DNA of 64,000 nt, taken from assembly GCF_013410115.1 (NCBI RefSeq), contig NZ_JACCCV010000001.1:868001-932000 (forward strand), given 5' to 3'. A program made the position numbers and the translations under genes. Under the pieces are notes generated by a model. That model did not search any database and was not told the origin of the DNA. It was given only the letters and a program-made list of their open reading frames with translations. The DNA is from Tunturiibacter gelidiferens (GTDB lineage Bacteria; Acidobacteriota; Terriglobia; Terriglobales; Acidobacteriaceae). Shown in pieces: positions 26,428 to 33,730 of this stretch; within the stretch, counting starts at the first letter, position 1, and every line of letters begins with the position of its first letter.

Positions 26428-27216
26428 GTGACGTACAACATGCGCACATACGAGCCGAACAGATACAGGATTCGAATGCAGGCTGAATATCAATCTCCCG
26501 AGTCGCGGACAGCGGCTATCGAAGGTTCTTATTCGTACCCGGAGTCAGTTGGCCGTTCGCTGGAGATATCGCATCGAGCAGACGAAACTCCGTCCGAGTT
26601 TTTCCGATACCGGGTGATCAAACGCTGCTTTGATGTCGCGTTGGTTCTGATCTCAATGCCCATTGTGCTGTTATTGCTGGGTTTTGTGGCCGCAACTGTG
26701 AAACTGAGCTCGCCAGGGCCCGTCTTTTATTCGCATCGGCGGATACGCAAGAGTGGGGCTTTTTTTTCTATGTGGAAGTTCCGTACGATGTGTATCAACT
26801 CGGCTGAAGTCCTGGAGGCTCATCTGGCGCGAAATCCAAAGGCGCGCGCGGAATGGAACAGAACCCACAAACTTCGTAAAGATCCGAGAATTACACCGCT
26901 TGGGCTTTTTCTTCGGCGATATAGCTTGGACGAGTTACCCCAGCTCTGGAATGTGCTCGTTGGACAAATGAGCCTGGTGGGCCCACGGCCGATTGTAGCT
27001 GCTGAAGTAGAGAAGTACGGTGATTGCTTCGATTGCTATTGCAGGGTGAAGCCTGGATTGACGGGGCTCTGGCAGGTATCGGGACGCAGTGCATTGAGTT
27101 ACGAGAGACGTGTCGCACTTGACTGTGAATACGTTGAACGATGGTCGCTCATGAAAGACCTTTGGATCCTGATGAAGACGTTTGCATCAGTAGTTAACCA
27201 GGACGGCGCGTATTAA
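26428..27216 (+). CDS. Undecaprenyl-phosphate sugar phosphotransferase, WbaP C-domain-like
   Basis: A 262-residue initiating sugar transferase (bacterial sugar transferase family). After about 60 polar residues comes one membrane-embedded hairpin/segment ([20 protein letters not shown], ~71-93). The catalytic domain has [28 protein letters not shown] with the Asp-Glu pair, LVGPRP, and [15 protein letters not shown]. It joins a sugar phosphate to undecaprenyl phosphate, starting repeat-unit assembly. It lacks the N-terminal multi-pass domain of full WbaP. The first start is GTG 26428; ATG 26440 is equally good. Confidence 0.93.
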   Translation: MTYNMRTYEPNRYRIRMQAEYQSPESRTAAIEGSYSYPESVGRSLEISHRADETPSEFFRYRVIKRCFDVALVLISMPIVLLLLGFVAATVKLSSPGPVFYSHRRIRKSGAFFSMWKFRTMCINSAEVLEAHLARNPKARAEWNRTHKLRKDPRITPLGLFLRRYSLDELPQLWNVLVGQMSLVGPRPIVAAEVEKYGDCFDCYCRVKPGLTGLWQVSGRSALSYERRVALDCEYVERWSLMKDLWILMKTFASVVNQDGAY

Positions 27217-27401
27217 TCTCACTCTCATGAAATGAAGAGCGGTGTGGGCCGAAATTTTCTGCGCGTCATCTACGAGCGCCGGATCGATTTCTTGGTTTCG
27301 AGGGCTCGCATTTTGACTTTGCTCGTGCTGCTGATCCCTCAGACGAAAAATCTCTGCACCGGTTTGCGGCGCTTCAAAACGACCGTCATAGGAGTTGGAA
27401 T

Positions 27402-27479
27402 ATGGCGAGTTCTAGCGGGAAACTCCTTAGAACTCGCCCCGTGGTTCTCGACAGAGACGGCGTGATCGGAGTTTGCTGA
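27402..27479 (+). CDS. 25-codon small ORF with HAD-like N-terminal motif
   Basis: The frame runs ATG 27402 to TGA 27477-27479 and encodes a 25-residue peptide with RPVVLDRDGVIGVC at its end. LDRDGV is the nucleophile motif of HAD phosphatases (compare FLDRDGVVNEE in the GmhB-like gene here), but nothing follows it. AGGAG is seven bases before the ATG and the stop overlaps the DUF721 start (TGATG). It may be a HAD-gene stump now serving as a coupling leader, or chance. The frame is open upstream to about 27230 with no start codon. Confidence 0.45.
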   Translation: MASSSGKLLRTRPVVLDRDGVIGVC

Positions 27480-27772
27480 TGTCTTTAGAAGGTATGCGCG
27501 ACATGTTGAGAGGCTCTTTGGGTAAGAGCCTGCATGGACTCCAGGAGGAGGATAGACTGGCGGCTGCGTGGCCAGTTGCGTGCGGAAAGGCGATGGCGGA
27601 GCGGGGGCAGATCGTAGGATTTGAGAACGGCATAGTTCGAATAGATGTGGACGATGGCGCGTGGTTGCGGCAGTTGATAAGTATGCGTCGTCAGCTTGCC
27701 GGAGAGTTGTCACGTATTTCAGGTGTAACCGTAAGCGAGATACACTTCGAGAAGAGGAATTTCAAGCGATGA
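27479..27772 (+). CDS. DUF721 (DciA-like) protein
   Basis: A 97-residue protein. DRLAAAWPVACGKAMAER fits the conserved W-x(n)-G region of DUF721, and GIVRIDVDDGAWLRQLISMRRQLAGEL the second half. Family members include DciA, the ancestral bacterial replicative-helicase loader in species without DnaC; this short, single-domain form is typical in Acidobacteriota, but DciA function here is inferred. ATG 27479 is chosen with CGGAG eight bases upstream. It overlaps gatC by four bases and the small ORF by one. Confidence 0.8.
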   Translation: MSLEGMRDMLRGSLGKSLHGLQEEDRLAAAWPVACGKAMAERGQIVGFENGIVRIDVDDGAWLRQLISMRRQLAGELSRISGVTVSEIHFEKRNFKR

Positions 27773-28095
27773 AGGAACAGGCCGGCGTAACCTTGGACGA
27801 TGTGAGGCGGGTTGCAGAGTTGGCGAATCTGGAGCTAACGGCGGAGGAAGAACCAAGGATGCAAAGAGACTTGAACGCCATTCTTGGCCATATCGATCAA
27901 TTGAACGAGCTGGATACTTCTGGGGTCCCCGCGATGGCACAGGTAAGTGAGATGTTGGGTGACACTTTGCTCGATCGTGGAGAGGCGTTGCGGATGGATG
28001 AAGTACGGCCGTCGCTGGATCGAGCTGAAGTAATATCTGCGGCTCCGGAGACCGATGGACGATTTTTCAAGGTGCCGAAGGTGATTGAAAGGTGA
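27769..28095 (+). CDS. gatC: Asp/Glu-tRNA(Asn/Gln) amidotransferase subunit C
   Basis: A 108-residue GatC. DVRRVAELANLELTAEEEPRMQRDLNAILGHIDQL and MDEVRPSLDRAE.. FFKVPKVIE are hallmark motifs; the protein acts as a clamp between GatA and GatB. ATG 27769 overlaps the DUF721 stop (ATGA), and its stop overlaps gatA (GTGA). GatCAB makes Gln- or Asn-tRNA by transamidation. gatB is not in the window. Confidence 0.95.
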   Translation: MKEQAGVTLDDVRRVAELANLELTAEEEPRMQRDLNAILGHIDQLNELDTSGVPAMAQVSEMLGDTLLDRGEALRMDEVRPSLDRAEVISAAPETDGRFFKVPKVIER

Positions 28096-29564
28096 ACGTA
28101 AAAGTACTGAATATGGAGAACCTGACAATCGATGCCGCGCATAAGGCGTTAGCTTCAGGTGAAACGACGGCAACTGCGCTTGCGGCGCTGCACTATGATC
28201 GCATCGCCTCTGAGGATAGGGAGATCAATAGCTTTCTGGCGCTAAGTCGGGAGCGGGCGATGGCCCAAGCGCAGAAGATCGACGAGATGGCAGCTAAGGG
28301 TGCCCCATTACCTTCACTGGCGGGGGTTCCAGTGGGGATAAAAGATGTTCTGGCGATGAAGGGAGCACCGGCGACTGCTGGTTCACTCATTTTGAAAGGG
28401 TACCGACCTCCGTATGACGCTACTGCAGTCGCGAAGCTGGAAGCAGCTGGGGCGGTGCTGCTGGGCAAGTTGAATTGCGACGAGTTTGCAATGGGTTCGT
28501 CGAACGAAAACTCTGCGTACGGACCGGTGTTGAATCCAAAGGCGTTAGATAGGGTTCCGGGCGGCTCGAGCGGCGGCTCGGCGGCTGCGGTGGCGGTGAA
28601 TTTTGCAGTAGCGACCCTTGGAACTGATACTGGCGGGTCGATTCGGCAGCCAGCGGCCTTTTGCGGCGTGGTCGGTGTCTTGCCGACGTACGGGAGGGTT
28701 AGTCGCTACGGGTTGATTGCATTCGCGTCCTCGCTGGACCGTGTTGGGCCGCTTACAAAAACAGTAAGAGACGCTGCAACTATCTTGCAAGTTATTGCAG
28801 GAAAAGATGTTATGGATGCAACCTCATCGACCAAACCGGTGGCTGACTATGTCGGCGGACTGGCGCAACCTGTTGACGGGTTACGGGTCGGCGTGCCGAC
28901 GGAGTACTTCGGAGATGGCTTGGACCCGGAGATTCGTAGCGCAATTGATGGTGTACTTGCTGGTTTGAAGCTGGTGGGATGCGTGGTAAAGCCGGTCAGT
29001 TTACCCCACACCAAATATGCGATTCCGACCTACTACGTCATCGCTACGGCGGAGGCATCGTCGAATCTCTCGAGGTTCGATGGAGTCAGATTCGGGCTGA
29101 GGGCGGAAGAGGCGAACACGTTGTCGGCGATGTTTCGGAAGACTCGAGATGCGGGCTTCGGCGCCGAAGTTAAGCGGCGGATTCTGCTGGGTACCTATGC
29201 ACTGAGCGCGGGTTACTATGACGCCTATTACCGCAAGGCGCAGCAGGTTCGAACTCTTCTGACACGAGACTTTCTGACGGCGTTTGCCGATGTCGATGTG
29301 CTCGTGGCTCCGGTAACTCCAACCCCGGCGTTTAAGCTGGGCGAAAAGACGGACGACCCTGTCCAGATGTATCTGGAAGACATTTACTCAGTTGCGGCGA
29401 GTCTGGCGGGCATTTGCGGCGTGTCCGTGCCCTGTGGGCAGACGAAGGCAGGATTGCCGATCGGAGTCCAGATTATGAGCAAGCACTTCGATGAATCGAC
29501 CATGCTTCGAGTAGCGCAGGCCGTAGAGACGCAGCAATATGCGCAACGGGAATCTGCCATCTGA
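28092..29564 (+). CDS. gatA: Asp/Glu-tRNA(Asn/Gln) amidotransferase subunit A
   Basis: A 490-residue amidase-family enzyme that releases ammonia from glutamine or asparagine for tRNA transamidation. The catalytic triad is visible: the Lys in GVPVGIKDVL, the cis-Ser in GGSSGGSAAAVA, and the nucleophile Ser in GTDTGGSIRQPA. Length matches the family. GTG 28092 gives coupling with gatC; ATG 28113 is a shorter alternative. It ends the DUF721-gatC-gatA run. Confidence 0.96.
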   Translation: MNVKVLNMENLTIDAAHKALASGETTATALAALHYDRIASEDREINSFLALSRERAMAQAQKIDEMAAKGAPLPSLAGVPVGIKDVLAMKGAPATAGSLILKGYRPPYDATAVAKLEAAGAVLLGKLNCDEFAMGSSNENSAYGPVLNPKALDRVPGGSSGGSAAAVAVNFAVATLGTDTGGSIRQPAAFCGVVGVLPTYGRVSRYGLIAFASSLDRVGPLTKTVRDAATILQVIAGKDVMDATSSTKPVADYVGGLAQPVDGLRVGVPTEYFGDGLDPEIRSAIDGVLAGLKLVGCVVKPVSLPHTKYAIPTYYVIATAEASSNLSRFDGVRFGLRAEEANTLSAMFRKTRDAGFGAEVKRRILLGTYALSAGYYDAYYRKAQQVRTLLTRDFLTAFADVDVLVAPVTPTPAFKLGEKTDDPVQMYLEDIYSVAASLAGICGVSVPCGQTKAGLPIGVQIMSKHFDESTMLRVAQAVETQQYAQRESAI

Positions 29565-29766
29565 GGCCGTGTCTTTTGTCCTGGCGAGGGCGCACTCCAT
29601 CATTGGATGGGGATCGAGTCGGATGGATTGGTAGGCTGGGCATCGAGATCCTGATTTGAATGCCAGGTGATCGTCAATGCGCAATAGCTCATTTCAGCGG
29701 GTTTACTGACTGCTGATTGTATGATGATCGATATCAGGCAAAAGAAGGTTGCGAGGATTAGAGCAG

Positions 29767-32589
29767 ATGCAGTTTGGTAGTTCCCCTAGATTATGCAGGT
29801 TTGGATATGTGCTTCTGATCACCGTGTTCGGGACGCTTACGTCACCGGCTCAGTTCGACCAATTTGGTCAGGCTCTAACTGGACAGACGGGCCAACAGCA
29901 ATCTTGTGACCCGAATGATCCAACGTGCCAGTCTTCAGCAGATCAGAGCAACCTTCAGGTACGCAATCCCTCAGTCAATCAGCAGCAGACTCTAACTCCA
30001 CAGATCATCGTGCCTGGACAACAAGACAATACTCAGACCAATACGCAAAACAGCACTCGGACCCAGCAGCAAAGCCAAAATCTTGATACTCGACTTCCCC
30101 TGGATTCGCCAACTGAGTTTCAGCTTCTGGTTGCCAATTCGATTGGCAAGATGCTGCCGATCTACGGAGTGAACCTGTTTCGCAACCTGCCATCCACCTT
30201 TGCTCCCCTGAATATGGTTCCGGTAACACCAGATTATGTGGTTGGGCCAGGAGACGAGTTGCTGATCCAGATGTGGGGGCAGGTCACGCTGAACGGCCGC
30301 TTTCTGGTAGACCGATCGGGAAGTATCTTCGTGCCGCAGGTGGGCTCGGTTCACGTGGCTGGGGTGAAGTTTGAGCAGATGCACGACTTTCTAAAGAGCC
30401 AAGTTGCGAGGGTCTTCAGGAACTTCGATCTCAATGTGAATTTGGGTCAGCTTCGGTCGATCCAGGTATTTGTCGTTGGGCAGGCGCGCAGGCCTGGCAG
30501 TTACACGATCAGCTCGCTGAGCACATTGACGAACGCACTTTTCGCCACCGGCGGCCCGACCCCGCAGGGTAGCCTGCGGCATATTCAGTTGAAACGTGGG
30601 GGCAAAGTCGTAGTTGAGTTCGATTTGTACGATCTATTGCAGCGCGGCGATAAATCGAAGGACGAGCAGCTGTTACCCGGCGATGTGATTTACATTCCGC
30701 CCGTTGGTCCGCAGATAGCTGTCGCGGGCAGCGTCCGCGCGCCGGCGATCTACGAGCTTAAATCCCCGGACAGTACGACCGTTGGTGATGTTCTAGAGTT
30801 GGCCGCGGGTCTAACGAACGTTGCTTCAGGGCAGAGGGTTCGGTTAGAGAGAGTGGACGAACGCCGTAGGCGCAGCATGATTGAGATAGCTCTTGACGCG
30901 CAGGGAAGGGCGACCGTGATGCAGGACGGCGACCTGTTGGAGCTGAACGCAGTAGTTAGCCAATACAAGGATGCAGTGACGCTTCGCGGAAATGTGGCCA
31001 ATCCTGGACGCTACACCTGGAAGCCGGGAATGCGCGTCCGCGATCTACTGCCGGACAAGGATGCGCTGATCACCCGCGACTACTGGTTGAAGCGAAGCCA
31101 ACTTGGTCAGCCCACTTTGACCTATATTCCCACATGCCTTCCCTTGACCCCCTACGGTGTTCCAAATCTGCGTTACGGAATTCCGGTTGGAGAAGAAGGA
31201 TCGAACCCGAACTGGAGATACTCCTCTACCCGGAATCCCAATTTGATTGGGCTGGCTTTCGGAGGCGAAGAGGGAAGTAGCTACCGAACGGCAGATGGAG
31301 AAACGGATAGCGAAACAGATGCTTCGACCGATGGCGCACTCGATTGCATGAAAATTCCAGCATCGCAGACCGCGTTGAGTGGAATCAACGATCGGTATAC
31401 CCCGTCTACAGCAACCAATGCAGCCAATGCAGCCAATGGAACGAATTCCACAAACAATCAAAACAACTCCAACGGTGGCAACTCCAACACGTCTGGGCTT
31501 CTGCAAAATGGTTCCCAATCGAACTCAGCACCTTCGAATCGCACGAGTGCAGCCAGCGCCAGTTTGGGTTCAACCGTCGCAAATGCATCTTCTGGAGAAT
31601 TTCGGCCGCGGAACAATGTTAAGCTGAGTGAGCCCGATATCGACTGGAGCTATGCTGTTATCGAGCGTCAGAGCAAGGTGAACCTGACAACATCTCTTCT
31701 TCCCTTCAACCTTGGTAAGGCCATCCTGGAAGAAGATAATACTCAGAATCTTGAGCTGCTTCCCGGCGACGTAGTTGCGATCTTCTCAAAGGCGGATATT
31801 CGTGTGCCCCAGGAGCAGCAGACGCGATTCGTACGCCTGGAGGGAGAGTTTGCGTCCTCTGGTGTCTATAGCGTTCTGCCAGGTGAGACCTTGCGGCATC
31901 TGGTAGAACGTGCCGGCGGATTTACTTCAGAAGCATATCTCTATGGCTCAGAATTCACACGGGAATCTACACGTCGCGTTCAGCAACAGCGCCTGAATCA
32001 ATACGTCGATGAGATAGCTCTACAGGTAAGCACAAACGCAACTAACAACGCGGGTCGAGCTATAAGCGCTTCTGACACTGCAGCCGCAGCTGCGGCTCAG
32101 GCGCAGAACCAATCGATTATAAGCAGTTTGCGACAAGCAAGGGCTACTGGTCGCATTGTGCTCGATTTGAAACCTGATAGTCACGATCTCGCTCAGATAC
32201 CCGACCTCCCGCTTGAGGATGGAGATCGTTTTATTGTGCCGCGTGTTCCTTCTACCGTTAGCGTGGATGGGGCCGTGTATAACCAGAATTCATTTGCGTT
32301 CGAATCGCAGCGGAGGCTTGGCGGTTATATAAGACTAGCCGGCGGGACAAATAGAGATGCAGATAAGAGCCGGGCTTATGTTATCCGAGCAAGCGGATCT
32401 GTAATCAGCAAACAATATAGCTCTTCCCTACGAGGAAACAACTTTGACTCGCTCCGTTTGTTCCCAGGCGACACGGTTGTCGTTCCTCTGAATCTGACGA
32501 AAGGCAATACCATACGATTGATCGTCGATATTGCACAGATCGTCGGTCAGTTTGGATTAGCGATAGCTGCGGCTAATGTCGTGTTCTAA
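29767..32589 (+). CDS. SLBB-domain polysaccharide export protein (Wza-type, long form)
   Basis: A 940-residue exported protein. The start at ATG 29767 (over TTG 29749) gives a signal peptide. A Gln/Thr/Asn-rich leader is followed by the polysaccharide-export (PES) domain at ~165-215 (DYVVGPGDELLIQMWGQV) and repeated SLBB units (VFVVGQARRPGSY; IAVAGSVRAPAIYEL; VTLRGNVANPGRY; VRLEGEFASSGVYS; SVDGAVYNQNSF). A low-complexity Asn/Ser/Thr linker lies near residues 545-615. The C-terminus ends in a hydrophobic stretch (LIVDIAQIVGQFGLAIAAANV). Wza has about 380 residues; this long form is likely the outer-membrane/periplasmic export channel of this locus. Confidence 0.92.
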   Translation: MQFGSSPRLCRFGYVLLITVFGTLTSPAQFDQFGQALTGQTGQQQSCDPNDPTCQSSADQSNLQVRNPSVNQQQTLTPQIIVPGQQDNTQTNTQNSTRTQQQSQNLDTRLPLDSPTEFQLLVANSIGKMLPIYGVNLFRNLPSTFAPLNMVPVTPDYVVGPGDELLIQMWGQVTLNGRFLVDRSGSIFVPQVGSVHVAGVKFEQMHDFLKSQVARVFRNFDLNVNLGQLRSIQVFVVGQARRPGSYTISSLSTLTNALFATGGPTPQGSLRHIQLKRGGKVVVEFDLYDLLQRGDKSKDEQLLPGDVIYIPPVGPQIAVAGSVRAPAIYELKSPDSTTVGDVLELAAGLTNVASGQRVRLERVDERRRRSMIEIALDAQGRATVMQDGDLLELNAVVSQYKDAVTLRGNVANPGRYTWKPGMRVRDLLPDKDALITRDYWLKRSQLGQPTLTYIPTCLPLTPYGVPNLRYGIPVGEEGSNPNWRYSSTRNPNLIGLAFGGEEGSSYRTADGETDSETDASTDGALDCMKIPASQTALSGINDRYTPSTATNAANAANGTNSTNNQNNSNGGNSNTSGLLQNGSQSNSAPSNRTSAASASLGSTVANASSGEFRPRNNVKLSEPDIDWSYAVIERQSKVNLTTSLLPFNLGKAILEEDNTQNLELLPGDVVAIFSKADIRVPQEQQTRFVRLEGEFASSGVYSVLPGETLRHLVERAGGFTSEAYLYGSEFTRESTRRVQQQRLNQYVDEIALQVSTNATNNAGRAISASDTAAAAAAQAQNQSIISSLRQARATGRIVLDLKPDSHDLAQIPDLPLEDGDRFIVPRVPSTVSVDGAVYNQNSFAFESQRRLGGYIRLAGGTNRDADKSRAYVIRASGSVISKQYSSSLRGNNFDSLRLFPGDTVVVPLNLTKGNTIRLIVDIAQIVGQFGLAIAAANVVF

Positions 32590-32748
32590 GAAAAAACACT
32601 TTTTGTTACAAGGGAGGAATGGTCGGTTCCGTCACCACGATTCTGAAGCGACAGTGTGACGAACGAGTGACGGGGACGCTGCCGACTCGAACACGACGAG
32701 TTAGCACTCTCCATAAGCGGGCGTTCTAACGGTGGTAATCTCTAACAG

Positions 32749-33654
32749 GTGAATTTTTTCGTAGTTGTACCGACTTTAAATGCCGCCGAGGGATGGTCGC
32801 GGCTTACGTCGCTGCTTTTGGGATCCATCGCAGCGGACCGGGTGCTGATTCTCGACTCTTCTTCTACTGATGAAACAACGAGTTTGGCGGCGGTTGCGGG
32901 TTTTCGGGTGCATGCGATTGCAAGATCTGAGTTCAATCATGGCGGAACAAGGCAGCTGGCGGCTGAACTATTGCCTGACGCAGAGATCCTCGTTTTCCTG
33001 ACGCAGGATATTGAACTGGCGCAACCGGACGCTATTCATTGTTTACTAGAAGCCTTCTCCGAACCAAGCGTTGCGGCGGCCTACGGGCGTCAGCTACCAC
33101 GTCGCGGTGCAACCCCGGTTGAAGCTCATGCGCGTTTCTACAACTATCCTGCACAGTCCGGCGTGCGTACGTTGTCCAGCCGGGAGCAGCTTGGTTTCAA
33201 GGCCATCTTTATCTCAAACTCGTTTGCCGCTTACCGGCGCGAAGCGTTAATGGCCGTAGGCGGATTCCCACGCGACGTCGTCTTTGGGGAAGATACAATC
33301 ACTGCCGCCAGACTATTGCTCGCAGGATGGAAGATCGCCTACGTGGCCGAGGCGAAGGTGTATCACTCCCACAGCTACACCTGGAAGCAGGAGTTCCGAC
33401 GATACTTTGATATTGGCGTGCTGCACCATCGTGAGAGTTGGATGCTCAATGAATTTGGTGGCGCTGGAGGGGAGGGTAGCCGCTTTGTTCGGTCGGAATT
33501 GCGGTATCTCTGGCCCCGGTATTGGTGGCTTATTCCTTCTGCTTTGATCCATACCGCGGCTAAACTGTTAGGTTACCGATTCGGCAGAGGTGAGAATCTG
33601 TTCAGCATTAGTATGAAGCGCCGATTGAGTATGAATCGTCTTTTCTGGAACTAG
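32749..33654 (+). CDS. Glycosyltransferase family 2, rhamnosyltransferase-like
   Basis: A 301-residue GT-A enzyme starting with GTG. VVVPTLNA opens the fold, ILDSSSTDET follows, and EFNHGGTRQLAAE is characteristic of RfbN/WsaF-like rhamnosyltransferases; FLTQDIELA replaces the DXD and GEDTITAARLLLAGW is the acceptor-side ED motif. It follows the SLBB gene by about 160 bp on the same strand and precedes the convergent PAP2-Wzi gene. Together with rfbABCD it points to rhamnose in the polymer. Confidence 0.92.
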   Translation: MNFFVVVPTLNAAEGWSRLTSLLLGSIAADRVLILDSSSTDETTSLAAVAGFRVHAIARSEFNHGGTRQLAAELLPDAEILVFLTQDIELAQPDAIHCLLEAFSEPSVAAAYGRQLPRRGATPVEAHARFYNYPAQSGVRTLSSREQLGFKAIFISNSFAAYRREALMAVGGFPRDVVFGEDTITAARLLLAGWKIAYVAEAKVYHSHSYTWKQEFRRYFDIGVLHHRESWMLNEFGGAGGEGSRFVRSELRYLWPRYWWLIPSALIHTAAKLLGYRFGRGENLFSISMKRRLSMNRLFWN

Positions 33655-33730
33655 TCACACTGTGTAACGAGATCACCCTATCTCCCGCGATTGCCTTTGG
33701 GAGCGGTCTGCGCGCAAAGCGGAATCACTC

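Noticed and set aside
26047-26493. 148-codon leftward frame overlapping the rfbC and sugar-transferase starts
   Set aside because: No domain; it crosses two real gene starts.
26976-26990. Copy of the tRNA-end palindrome core GTGGGCCCAC as a possible attachment site
   Set aside because: It lies in the codons for the conserved LVGPRP of the sugar transferase; similarity to the tRNA end is limited to ten bases.
27232-27465. 77-codon frame before the DUF721 gene
   Set aside because: No domain and no stop-start link; the 25-codon frame at 27402 has the better signals.
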